A DNA stretch of 18,296 nucleotides from Catenibacterium mitsuoka_A (lineage in GTDB: Bacteria > Bacillota_I > Bacilli_A > Erysipelotrichales > Coprobacillaceae), in the NCBI RefSeq assembly GCF_964259225.1, contig NZ_CAXVKN010000048.1; one strand, given 5' to 3'. Every line of letters begins with the position of its first letter. The stretch's first letter is position 1. Shown here piece after piece: positions 1 to 7,006 of the stretch. Made by a program: the position numbers and the translations under genes. Under the pieces are notes generated by a model, which was given only the letters and a program-made list of their open reading frames with translations, was not told where the DNA came from and searched no databases.

Positions 1-75
<75 letters not shown>

Positions 76-85
76 TTAGAATGAT

Positions 86-178
86 GCAGGTTTACCCAAG
101 TCCGGCTGAAGGGATCGGTCTTGAAAACCGACAGAGGATTAACGTCCTGCGGGGGTTCGAATCCCTCAACCTGCGCCA
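86..178 (+). tRNA. tRNA-Ser (UGA)
   Basis: The acceptor stem is GCAGGTT (86-92) with AACCTGC (168-174), discriminator G175 and encoded CCA at 176-178. The D stem is CCC/GGG. The anticodon stem TCGGT/ACCGA closes the loop CTTGAAA, with anticodon TGA at 122-124. A long class II variable arm (GAGGATTAACGTCCT region) and a T arm with GGGGG-TTCGAAT-CCCTC are visible. The long variable arm together with the UGA anticodon identifies serine. Confidence 0.96.
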
Positions 179-187
179 TTGAATGTT

Positions 188-213
188 ACTCAGGAGAAAT
201 CCTGAGTTTTTTA
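188..213 (+). terminator. Intrinsic terminator of the tRNA pair
   Basis: The arms ACTCAGGA (188-195) and TCCTGAGT (200-207) pair perfectly around the loop GAAA and run directly into T-rich sequence. It lies 10 nt after the encoded CCA of tRNA-Ser. Confidence 0.88.
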
Positions 214-233
214 TTTTCAGAATATGTAAGAGA

Positions 234-262
234 TTACAGAATTCTTTCTGTTCTGTTATAAT
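234..262 (+). promoter_or_regulatory. Promoter of the MFS transporter / nitroreductase pair
   Basis: A perfect -10 TATAAT (257-262) sits exactly 17 bp after TTACAG (234-239), a weak -35. It follows the tRNA terminator and precedes a good ribosome binding site (AAGGGAG, 278-284). Confidence 0.65.
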
Positions 263-292
263 ATTATTATCACATGTAAGGGAGATCATAAA

Positions 293-1477
293 ATGGAACA
301 ATCAAAAAGTATTAATGTTAGATACTCAATGTTGCAGGGGATTTACTATGTAGGATTCTGTGCAGTTATTGGCTATGCCGCTGTATATCTAGGGTCAATT
401 GGCATGAGTTCATCTTTAATTGGGATTGTACTTGCAATCGCAAATATTCTAACAAGTATTGCACAACCCGTACTTGGAGGATTTGTAGATAAGTCAAACA
501 TTTCAATGAAGAAAGTCTTAATGATCATGTTTGGTCTTTGTAGTATTCTATCTGTATTCCTCATGTTTGTAAGTAAGGTGACATTCTTAGCTGCTGCTTT
601 GTTTATTGCAGTTTCTACAATTCTTTATACTACAATGCCTCTAGTTAACTCACTTGCTTTCGCATTCCAGAAGCATGGTATTGATGTTAAGTTTGGTGTA
701 GCACGTGGTATTGGATCAGTGGCTTATGCTCTTGCGTCTCTTGTATTAGGAAATGTAGTCAAAGCAGTGAGCCCTACTTTAATGCCGCTTGCTTATATTG
801 TTATCTTCTTGGGTATTCTACCTCTTATTCGCTCATTTAAGATGCCTGAGACAGAAATAGATGAAGTCATTGAAGAAAAAGTAGTCGAAAAAGAAAGCAC
901 AGGAGCTTTTATTAAGAAGCATCTTAAATTCATGATTTTTTTAGCTGGTTTTGTATTAGTTTATTTTGATCATACAATCATCAACAATTTCTTTATTAAT
1001 GTAATTAAAAACGTTGGTGGTAATACAGGAGATATGGGAAATGCAGTATTCTTGGCTGCAATGTTGGAACTTCCTACAATGGCTTTATTTGAAAAGTATA
1101 AAAATAAAATCAATATCAAAAATACAATCATCATTTCCGCCATATTCTTCACACTTAAACATACATTGACTTATTTTGCGACAAATATGTTTATGATCTA
1201 TTTAGCTCAGGCAACTCAGATGCTAGCTTATGCATTATTTATTCCTGCATCAGTTTATTATGTAGATAAATTATTTGATGCAAAGGATGCAGTTAAAGGA
1301 CAGGCACTCGTTACTACAAGTATGACTGTATCTGGTGTACTAGCTAGTTTCTTAGGTGGTATTTTACTAGATAGTATGGGTGTTTATGAAACATTATTTT
1401 TAGGTTTAGTATTAAGTGTAGTAGGTACAATTGTGATGATTGTGACTGTTGAGAACGTAAATAAGAAGGGGGCTTAA
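293..1477 (+). CDS. MFS transporter (MFS_1-like / sugar-nucleoside symporter type)
   Basis: This is a 394-residue integral membrane protein with about 12 hydrophobic segments in two halves, the usual major facilitator layout. A short charged loop with GGFVDKSN (about residues 62-69) sits between TM2 and TM3, the place of the MFS loop signature. A charged acidic/basic stretch (about 183-205) forms the central cytoplasmic loop before TM7. The family moves small solutes by proton coupling; the overall look is closest to the MFS_1-like group that includes oligosaccharide and nucleoside symporters. The substrate cannot be read from the sequence. The start ATG has AAGGGAG 8 nt upstream and follows its own promoter. 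The stop is 2 nt before the GTG start of a nitroreductase, so the two are co-transcribed. Confidence 0.85.
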   Translation: MEQSKSINVRYSMLQGIYYVGFCAVIGYAAVYLGSIGMSSSLIGIVLAIANILTSIAQPVLGGFVDKSNISMKKVLMIMFGLCSILSVFLMFVSKVTFLAAALFIAVSTILYTTMPLVNSLAFAFQKHGIDVKFGVARGIGSVAYALASLVLGNVVKAVSPTLMPLAYIVIFLGILPLIRSFKMPETEIDEVIEEKVVEKESTGAFIKKHLKFMIFLAGFVLVYFDHTIINNFFINVIKNVGGNTGDMGNAVFLAAMLELPTMALFEKYKNKINIKNTIIISAIFFTLKHTLTYFATNMFMIYLAQATQMLAYALFIPASVYYVDKLFDAKDAVKGQALVTTSMTVSGVLASFLGGILLDSMGVYETLFLGLVLSVVGTIVMIVTVENVNKKGA

Positions 1478-1479
1478 AT

Positions 1480-1992
1480 GTGTTAGATGTTTTAAAAACA
1501 AGAAGAAGTATTAGAAAATATACAGATGAAATGCCTAGAGATGAAGATCTTGAGAGAATTGTAGAAGCTGGTTTATATGCTCCTACTGGTATGGGCAGAC
1601 AGGGCGTTAAGTTTGTAGTAGTAAAGAATAAAGAAATGAGAGATCATTTATCAAAGTTGAATGCTGATATTATGGGGAGTGATAAAGATCCTTTCTATGG
1701 TGCGCCTGTCGTTATTATCGTATTAGCAAAGAAAGAGTATCCTACATATATCTATGATGGATCACTTGCGATTGGCAATATGCTCAATGAAGCACATGGC
1801 TTAGGACTTGGCTCTTGCTGGATTCATCGTGCGAAAGAAGTATTTGAAGGTGAAGAAGGAAGAAGACTTCTTAAAGAATGGGGCATTGAAGAAGACTATG
1901 AAGGTATCGGAAATGTTATTATAGGATTTGCGGATGGTAAGGCTCCAGAAGCAGCACCTCGTCTTGATCATCGTGTGATTACAATCGAATAA
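1480..1992 (+). CDS. Nitroreductase family protein (FMN-dependent oxidoreductase)
   Basis: This 170-residue protein is a typical short nitroreductase. The N-terminal RRSIRKY (residues 8-14) is the FMN phosphate-binding signature, YAPTGMGRQ (33-41) is the second flavin/dimer contact, and GLGLGSCWI (107-115) the glycine-rich segment near the flavin. Family members are homodimeric NAD(P)H-dependent flavoenzymes that reduce nitro compounds, quinones or flavins; the natural substrate here is unknown. The start is GTG at 1480. An overlapping ATG at 1478 is followed at once by a stop, and the RBS AAGGGGG (1466-1472) serves the GTG. It is the second gene of a two-gene unit with the MFS transporter, which may hint at a redox-linked detoxification or export job, though that is only inferred. 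Confidence 0.88.
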   Translation: MLDVLKTRRSIRKYTDEMPRDEDLERIVEAGLYAPTGMGRQGVKFVVVKNKEMRDHLSKLNADIMGSDKDPFYGAPVVIIVLAKKEYPTYIYDGSLAIGNMLNEAHGLGLGSCWIHRAKEVFEGEEGRRLLKEWGIEEDYEGIGNVIIGFADGKAPEAAPRLDHRVITIE

Positions 1993-1994
1993 TG

Positions 1995-2026
1995 AAAAAA
2001 TCCTCCTTGCGGAGGATTATTTTTTT
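1995..2026. terminator. Bidirectional terminator between convergent units
   Basis: The stem AATCCTCC (1999-2006) / GGAGGATT (2011-2018) with loop TTGC is flanked by A6 on the left and T7 on the right, so it can end transcription from both sides. Its right arm overlaps the stop codon (2017-2019) of the small minus-strand gene. Confidence 0.88.
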
Positions 2027-2169
2027 ATTGAAAACAATGAAAGGATACCGGCTGCACCGACACCTAAACAGATTCCTATACCTATATTGTCAAAACAAAT
2101 ACCAAATACGACACCTAAACTGATCATAATAGGTAAATAATATGCTAATTTACCATTGTCTTTTTTCAT
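2017..2169 (-). CDS. Small glycine-rich membrane protein (50 aa), function unknown
   Basis: This gene is too short for ordinary ORF cut-offs. It has a clear ribosome binding site (GAGGTGATTT) just before the ATG at 2169 and reads 50 codons to a TAA at 2017-2019. The product starts MKKDNGKLAYYLPIM, followed by two hydrophobic stretches (about residues 10-26 and 29-47) rich in glycine spaced four apart (the G30, G32, G36, G38, G41 region), a glycine-zipper pattern suited to helix packing in a membrane. It ends in SIKK. It lies 48 nt downstream of a HAD phosphatase gene on the same strand and may be read through from it. Small peptides of this general look are widespread in Bacillota without a known role. 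Confidence 0.72.
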   Translation of the reverse strand: MKKDNGKLAYYLPIMISLGVVFGICFDNIGIGICLGVGAAGILSLFSIKK

Positions 2170-2191
2170 GAAATCACCTCGACTAGAGTAT

Positions 2192-2220
2192 ATCATACCT
2201 ATGTGAAGATAAGATGTTTA
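2192..2220 (-). promoter_or_regulatory. Possible promoter of the 50-aa membrane peptide
   Basis: On the minus strand TATGAT (2197-2192) lies 17 bp from TAAACA (2220-2215). The -10 is one base off consensus, the -35 two. It overlaps the stop codon of the upstream HAD gene, so the peptide could be expressed alone as well as by read-through. Confidence 0.35.
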
Positions 2221-3021
2221 TTGTGGAAATAATGCCTTAAGAATATCCTCTAATCCATTTTTATCAATAGGTTTACAGGTAATATCGGCTTGTGCCTTTA
2301 ATTCATCTACGGCATTACCCATAGCTACACCTACCTGACATAATTGAATCATTTCAATATCATTAAGACCATCACCAAATGCATAGGTATCTTTGATATC
2401 TAAACCATAATGTTCGAGAACTTTCTTAATACCGATGGCTTTACTCATGGTTGGTGAAAAGAACTCAAATGAATTATCACTGCCATGCTGATCAAAACTG
2501 ATAGTAGTACCAAACTTACCATCTAAATAGTCGCTTACTTTCTGCTTGTCTTTATTTGTGACATTGGCTTCTATTTTAATGGCACGTTTTAAGACATCAT
2601 CACGGTCAAAATCCATAGAAAACATCTCTTCCATGCCGAGGTTCTTAAAGAACGTATAAAGCTCTTTATAACGCTTATCAATATAAATATGATGTGCTGT
2701 TTCAATCATATAATCACAATTCAGTTCTTCAAGCATATCAACTGTCTGAGTCGCAAGTTCTGTATCCATTCTCTCTTCAAAGATAGATTCACCATCAATC
2801 TCGATATAACCACCGTTATATAAGACATAACCATCAAAACCCAAATCAAGGAACTGCTGGTTAATCATGGCTTTAGGACGACCACTGCAGATAAAAAGCT
2901 TGTGCCCATCATTTTGAATTCTTTTAAGTTCTCTTTTTACACCTTCAGGTACTTCATAAACTCCATAAGTGTTATCTACAAGCGTACCATCAATATCAAA
3001 AAATAATACTTTTTCTTTCAT
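2218..3021 (-). CDS. Cof-type HAD-IIB family phosphatase
   Basis: This 267-residue protein is the full length of Cof-type HAD hydrolases, cytoplasmic phosphatases of sugar phosphates, nucleotides or flavin/PLP-type cofactors. All four HAD motifs are visible: DIDGT (residues 9-13, nucleophile D9 and acid/base D11), S46 in FICSGRP, the lysine of the SKAIGIKK segment (194-200), and GDGLND (216-221) for magnesium. The region between about 85 and 190 is the C2B cap that decides the substrate, which cannot be told from sequence. The start ATG follows AGAGGTAAAG at a somewhat long spacing and lies 6 nt after the stop of the histidine-phosphatase gene, so the two form an operon. Confidence 0.9.
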   Translation of the reverse strand: MKEKVLFFDIDGTLVDNTYGVYEVPEGVKRELKRIQNDGHKLFICSGRPKAMINQQFLDLGFDGYVLYNGGYIEIDGESIFEERMDTELATQTVDMLEELNCDYMIETAHHIYIDKRYKELYTFFKNLGMEEMFSMDFDRDDVLKRAIKIEANVTNKDKQKVSDYLDGKFGTTISFDQHGSDNSFEFFSPTMSKAIGIKKVLEHYGLDIKDTYAFGDGLNDIEMIQLCQVGVAMGNAVDELKAQADITCKPIDKNGLEDILKALFPQ

Positions 3022-3027
3022 ATGTAT

Positions 3028-3606
3028 CTACTTTACCTCTGGTCTTAATATTTCTACAAATTTAAACTCATTGTTATCATATGTATAATGAAGAATACAG
3101 CAATTAGTTAATCCTCCAGAGTTAAAAATAATGGCTGGGTTATTAAATGCACTAAAGAATTGCATAGAAGCACCGGCATGGCTTACTGCAAGAACTACTT
3201 CATGGTCTTCTTTATTCATGATTTCAGTTAGTGTTTTTACAACTCTATGTTGTACTTGTTTGGTTGTTTCGCCACCATAATGGGGAAATAAGTCATCATA
3301 TTTAAAATCATCAAAATGAGGATTTAAATCTTCACTTTCTCCTTCAAATAATCCAAAATCTCTTTCCTTAAGACCTTTTACTCTTGTATAGGGTACTTGA
3401 CCTTCTGTTACTATTTCTAATGTATCAGATGCTCTTTCAGCCGTACTAGAGTAGTAATGATCGAAAGCAATATCCTTGATTAACTCTCTTGCAGCTTCAG
3501 CTTGCTTAATACCTAGCTCAGTAAGTGGAGAATCACATGATCCCTGAATTCTTTTTCGAACATTAAATAGAGTCTGTCCATGACGCATCATATACAAATG
3601 TTTCAT
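3028..3606 (-). CDS. Histidine phosphatase (phosphoglycerate mutase-like) family protein
   Basis: The product is a 192-residue branch-2-like histidine phosphatase. It has the catalytic RHGQT (residues 8-12, phospho-accepting H9), R58 in STAERASDT, the acid E81 in KERDFGLFEGE and the second catalytic H143 in AVSHAGA. The family covers phosphoglycerate mutases and broad phosphatases such as PhoE; this one lacks the length of a glycolytic mutase and is more likely a phosphatase. I chose the ATG at 3606 and not the in-frame ATG at 3627. AAAGGGG lies 11 nt before the former, whereas the latter would contain that site inside its own coding sequence and has no ribosome binding site. It heads a minus-strand operon with the HAD phosphatase. 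Confidence 0.88.
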   Translation of the reverse strand: MKHLYMMRHGQTLFNVRKRIQGSCDSPLTELGIKQAEAARELIKDIAFDHYYSSTAERASDTLEIVTEGQVPYTRVKGLKERDFGLFEGESEDLNPHFDDFKYDDLFPHYGGETTKQVQHRVVKTLTEIMNKEDHEVVLAVSHAGASMQFFSAFNNPAIIFNSGGLTNCCILHYTYDNNEFKFVEILRPEVK

Positions 3607-3641
3607 AATAAATATAACCCCTTTCATTGGAAGATAAGTTA

Positions 3642-3670
3642 ATTATATCTATTATTTAAGAAAAAATTAA
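3642..3670 (-). promoter_or_regulatory. Probable promoter of the histidine phosphatase / HAD operon
   Basis: A perfect TATAAT reads on the minus strand at 3647-3642, with a poor -35 (TTAATT, 3670-3665) at 17 bp. It lies about 36 bp upstream of the chosen ATG. The -10 is convincing; the -35 is not. Confidence 0.45.
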
Positions 3671-3737
3671 GGTGAAAGTACACAAATAATACACTTTTCT
3701 TTGTTAAGATAGTGCAATAGATTAAGGAGTGGTGGAT

Positions 3738-6080
3738 ATGAATGAATTAAAAGGCCTCTCACAACAAGAGGTACAAGAAAGAATAGAACAAGGACAGGTG
3801 AACTATACAGGTCAGTCTATTTCTAAAACTAAAAAGGAAATTGTGAGACAACATACTCTTACATATTTCAACTTTCTAAATATATTTTTAGCTGTTTTGA
3901 TTGTGATTTCAGGACAGCTGCAGAACTTAACTTTTATTGGAGTTATGGTAGCTAATACAATATTAGGTATCATTCAGGAGTTCAAGGTTAAGAAAACTAT
4001 TGATAAGCTAAGTGTTGTGACTGTAGAGAAAGTAAAAACATTACGTGATGGGACTTTGATAGATATTCCAGTAGAAGAACTTGTTATGGATGATATTATT
4101 TTCTTGACAGCTGGCAATCAGATTGGCACAGACTGTAAGGTTGTAGAAAATCATGCATTAGAAATCAATGAATCTCTTTTGACTGGGGAATCAGTACCTG
4201 TTAAAAAGAAGGAGAACGATGAAATCTATGCAGGAACCTTCGTTGTGGCAGGAAGTGGTTATGCAAAAGTAATCCGTGTAGGGAATGCAAACTATTCTAC
4301 AAAGCTAGTGAACCAAGCAAAACATAAGAATCTTGCGTCTAGTGAGATGAGAGATTCTATTGAGAAGATTATTAAGGTTATGAGTATTATTATTGTGCCA
4401 GTCGGTCTATTACTCTTTAGAGCACAATATAAGGCCATGCCAAATGACTTTAATACCGCATTAGTTAAAACAGTAGGTGGTGTTATAGGTATGATCCCTG
4501 AAGGACTTGTACTTCTTACTTCTTTATCTTTTGTATTAGGTGTTGGTCGTCTTGCAAAAAAGAAAGCTCTTGTTCAACAGATGGAATCTATTGAAGCATT
4601 AAGCAGAGTAGATGTACTATGTCTTGATAAGACAGGAACTATCACAACAGGTGAACTTAAAGTTAAACATATTGTTCCTATTAGTAATCAATATACGCGT
4701 GAGATGATTTGCGATATTATGGGTTCATTTGCTTTCTTAGTAGATGATATCAACCCAACTCAGAAAGCTTTAATGAATTACTTCACTAAAAATGATAAAT
4801 ATCATAAGAAATCAGAAGTACCATTTTCTTCAGAACGTAAATATCGAGCAATAACTTTTGATGATAATCGTTCTTTTGTATTAGGTGCTCCTGAATTCTT
4901 GACTGATAATAAAGAAATCTTAGATCAGGTCAGTGGTTACTCTGAATTTGGATTACGTGTATTACTGTTAGGAGAAGCAGATTATTTAGAAGAGGGACAT
5001 TATCATTCTCTTACTCCAGTTTGTCTTATTACTATTAGTGATATCATTAAAGAAGATGCACATGATACATTTGATTATTTCAAATCTCAGGGTGTTTCTA
5101 TTAAAGTCCTTTCAGGAGATAACCCTCTTACAGTTTCTCGTGTGTGCACCCTTGCGGGGCTTGATAACGCAAATAATTATATGGATGCTTCGACTCTCCC
5201 TGATACTGTAGAAGAAATGAAACAAGTATTAGGAGAAACATGTGTCTTTGGACGTGTTAAACCAGAACAGAAACAATTGATTATCAAAGCTTTCCAAGAA
5301 AATGGTCATGTTGTTGGTATGGTGGGTGATGGTGTCAATGATGTCCTTGCAATTAAAGATGCAGATTGTGGTATCGCGATGGCCAATGGAGCAGATGCGG
5401 CTAAGCAGGCAGCACATATTGTATTATTAGATTCTAACTTCAGTTCAATGAAGGAAATTGTAAACGAAGGTCGTGTCATCATTGCGAATATTGAAAAGGT
5501 CAGCTCACTATATCTAACTAAGACTATTTATTCTACAATTCTTAGTCTGATCTTTGGATTCTTCTGCTTAACTTATCCATTTACGCCTTTCCAGCTCTCT
5601 TTAGTAAGTGGTATGGCAATTGGATTGCCATCATTCATTATTACTCTTGAACACGATACAACAATGAGTTCTAAGGGCTTCTTAACACATGTGATTCATA
5701 CAGCACTTCCATGTGCTTTAAGTGTTGTAGTGCTTGTATTATTTAATTTCTTATTAAAATGGATGTTCTTCTTAAATGCGAAATACTTTTCTACATATAG
5801 TTTCTTAGTGACTATATTTATTAGCTTTATTGTATTATTTAAGGTTTCTAAACCACTCAATTTTTTAAGAAAGTTTAATATTGGTTTAAACATCCTGCTT
5901 ACTATTGGTTGCCTTTATGCAATTCCAACCTATTTTTATATGTATCCTATTACGGACTTACGTGTTATTATAGTAGTAGCTTTTGAATGTGTTGTTGCTT
6001 ATTATTTAGTCGCACTTATCACAAAAGCATTAGATAACATAACTGAATATAGACGTTGGAAGAGGGAGAAGCATGGATAA
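3738..6080 (+). CDS. P-type cation-transporting ATPase (CtpE/Ca-ATPase-like)
   Basis: The 780-residue product is a membrane pump energised by ATP through an aspartyl phosphate. In order: TM1-2 (about residues 42-85), actuator domain with TGES (149-152), TM3-4 with the metal-binding kink IPEGL (253-257), phosphorylation site DKTGT (297-301, D297), an N domain with LGAPEF (382-387), hinge GDGVND (530-535), then about six C-terminal helices. The PEG(L) in TM4 and the missing N-terminal metal-binding domain place it with calcium/magnesium-type pumps; the length and LGAPE variant resemble CtpE of actinobacteria. The ion is not certain. The ATG at 3738 has AAGGAG 8 nt before it; two in-frame GTGs at 3729/3732 overlap that site and are rejected. 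It overlaps the next gene by 8 bp. Confidence 0.9.
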   Translation: MNELKGLSQQEVQERIEQGQVNYTGQSISKTKKEIVRQHTLTYFNFLNIFLAVLIVISGQLQNLTFIGVMVANTILGIIQEFKVKKTIDKLSVVTVEKVKTLRDGTLIDIPVEELVMDDIIFLTAGNQIGTDCKVVENHALEINESLLTGESVPVKKKENDEIYAGTFVVAGSGYAKVIRVGNANYSTKLVNQAKHKNLASSEMRDSIEKIIKVMSIIIVPVGLLLFRAQYKAMPNDFNTALVKTVGGVIGMIPEGLVLLTSLSFVLGVGRLAKKKALVQQMESIEALSRVDVLCLDKTGTITTGELKVKHIVPISNQYTREMICDIMGSFAFLVDDINPTQKALMNYFTKNDKYHKKSEVPFSSERKYRAITFDDNRSFVLGAPEFLTDNKEILDQVSGYSEFGLRVLLLGEADYLEEGHYHSLTPVCLITISDIIKEDAHDTFDYFKSQGVSIKVLSGDNPLTVSRVCTLAGLDNANNYMDASTLPDTVEEMKQVLGETCVFGRVKPEQKQLIIKAFQENGHVVGMVGDGVNDVLAIKDADCGIAMANGADAAKQAAHIVLLDSNFSSMKEIVNEGRVIIANIEKVSSLYLTKTIYSTILSLIFGFFCLTYPFTPFQLSLVSGMAIGLPSFIITLEHDTTMSSKGFLTHVIHTALPCALSVVVLVLFNFLLKWMFFLNAKYFSTYSFLVTIFISFIVLFKVSKPLNFLRKFNIGLNILLTIGCLYAIPTYFYMYPITDLRVIIVVAFECVVAYYLVALITKALDNITEYRRWKREKHG

Positions 6081-6849
6081 AAAATATTTTTTCTTTGATA
6101 TTGATGGCACTTTGACAGATATTAAAACAGGTATTCCGGTACCGAGTGCATTAGAAACAATTAAAAAATTACAGGATAAAGGACATTTTGTCGCAATTGC
6201 AACAGGACGTGCCTATTATAAAACAAAAGAAACTGCTAAGATGCTTGGTATTCATAATCTTGTATCTAATGGTGGGGCAGCACTTATTTATAATGATGAA
6301 CTTGTTACTAATAGTCCATTAGATAGAGAAAAGGCTTTAGCTCTAATTCATGAAGCAGATGAAAAAGGCTTTGGAATATTAATTGCTGTTAATGATAGTA
6401 TTGATGTAGTGATGAAGGATGAACGCTTTATTGAACAGGTAGGAGAAAGACAGGAACCAACTCGTTATATTCTTGATAAGTCATTAAACTATGATGATTT
6501 GAAGGATATCTATAAGATTTATATTGCGATTCCAGAAGACAAAGAAGAAGAACTTACTTTAAGAGATACAGTGGGGCATATCCGCTTTGTACCGCCTTAT
6601 CTTACTTATCAGCATGATGCAAAAGAAAAAGGCATTATCAAGATGATGGAATACTTAAAGGCTGATATTAAGGATGTTGTAGTTTTTGGGGATGGTGAGA
6701 ATGATCTTGTTATGTTCAAGAAGGAATGGACATCTATTGCGATGGGCAATGGTGTAGAAGACTTAAAGAAAAAAGCAGATTTTGTCACAAAAGATTCTAC
6801 AGATGATGGTATAGAATATGCATGTCGTCATTTTGGATGGATTGATTAA
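6073..6849 (+). CDS. Cof-type HAD-IIB family phosphatase
   Basis: A 258-residue HAD phosphatase with motif I DIDGT (residues 9-13), motif II T44 in AIATGRA, the lysine of the AKEKGIIK segment (183-190) and GDGEND (206-211) for motif IV. The cap lies at about 85-180 and differs from that of the HAD protein at 2218-3021, so the substrates probably differ. The start ATG at 6073 lies inside the last codons of the P-type ATPase gene, with GAGGGAGA just upstream, a sign of translational coupling. Both ATPase and phosphatase are HAD-superfamily enzymes, but the reason for pairing them is not evident. The stop codon is part of the terminator stem. Confidence 0.9.
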   Translation: MDKKYFFFDIDGTLTDIKTGIPVPSALETIKKLQDKGHFVAIATGRAYYKTKETAKMLGIHNLVSNGGAALIYNDELVTNSPLDREKALALIHEADEKGFGILIAVNDSIDVVMKDERFIEQVGERQEPTRYILDKSLNYDDLKDIYKIYIAIPEDKEEELTLRDTVGHIRFVPPYLTYQHDAKEKGIIKMMEYLKADIKDVVVFGDGENDLVMFKKEWTSIAMGNGVEDLKKKADFVTKDSTDDGIEYACRHFGWID

Positions 6850-6873
6850 GAAGGAGTAATCCTTCTTTTTTTA
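6848..6873 (+). terminator. Terminator of the P-type ATPase / HAD operon
   Basis: The stem AAGAAGGA (6848-6855) / TCCTTCTT (6860-6867) with loop GTAA is followed by a T run. The left arm includes the last two bases of the HAD stop codon. Confidence 0.88.
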
Positions 6874-6943
6874 TATATAACACAAATACATGTGTAGATA
6901 ATTATAAAACAACTAAATAAACTTCTGATATTAATAAGAATAC

Positions 6944-6975
6944 TTGTATACAATCTATGAATAATGTGATAGAAT
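6944..6975 (+). promoter_or_regulatory. Promoter and palindromic operator candidate of the citrate synthase gene
   Basis: TAGAAT (6970-6975) is a good -10. At 17 bp upstream lies TATACA (6947-6952), which sits inside the perfect 10-bp palindrome TTGTATACAA (6944-6953). A palindrome of this form is typical of FadR-type GntR repressor sites, and its overlap with the -35 would suit repression. The regulator itself is not in the window. Confidence 0.5.
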
Positions 6976-7006
6976 AGATTCAACCTTCAAAAAAGGAGTT
7001 GATGAT

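Noticed and set aside
92..301. Minus-strand open frame of 69 codons ending in RRLRDSNPRRT-like sequence
   Set aside because: Its N-terminal part crosses a promoter, and the rest is the antisense of tRNA-Ser; the LRDSNPRRT string is a familiar artefact of reading serine tRNA genes backwards.
3671..3700. Possible operator (repeated TACAC and near-inverted AAAGT/ACTTT) between the divergent histidine-phosphatase and P-type ATPase genes
   Set aside because: The arms match poorly when written out and the region is AT-rich; no clear dyad or known motif remains.
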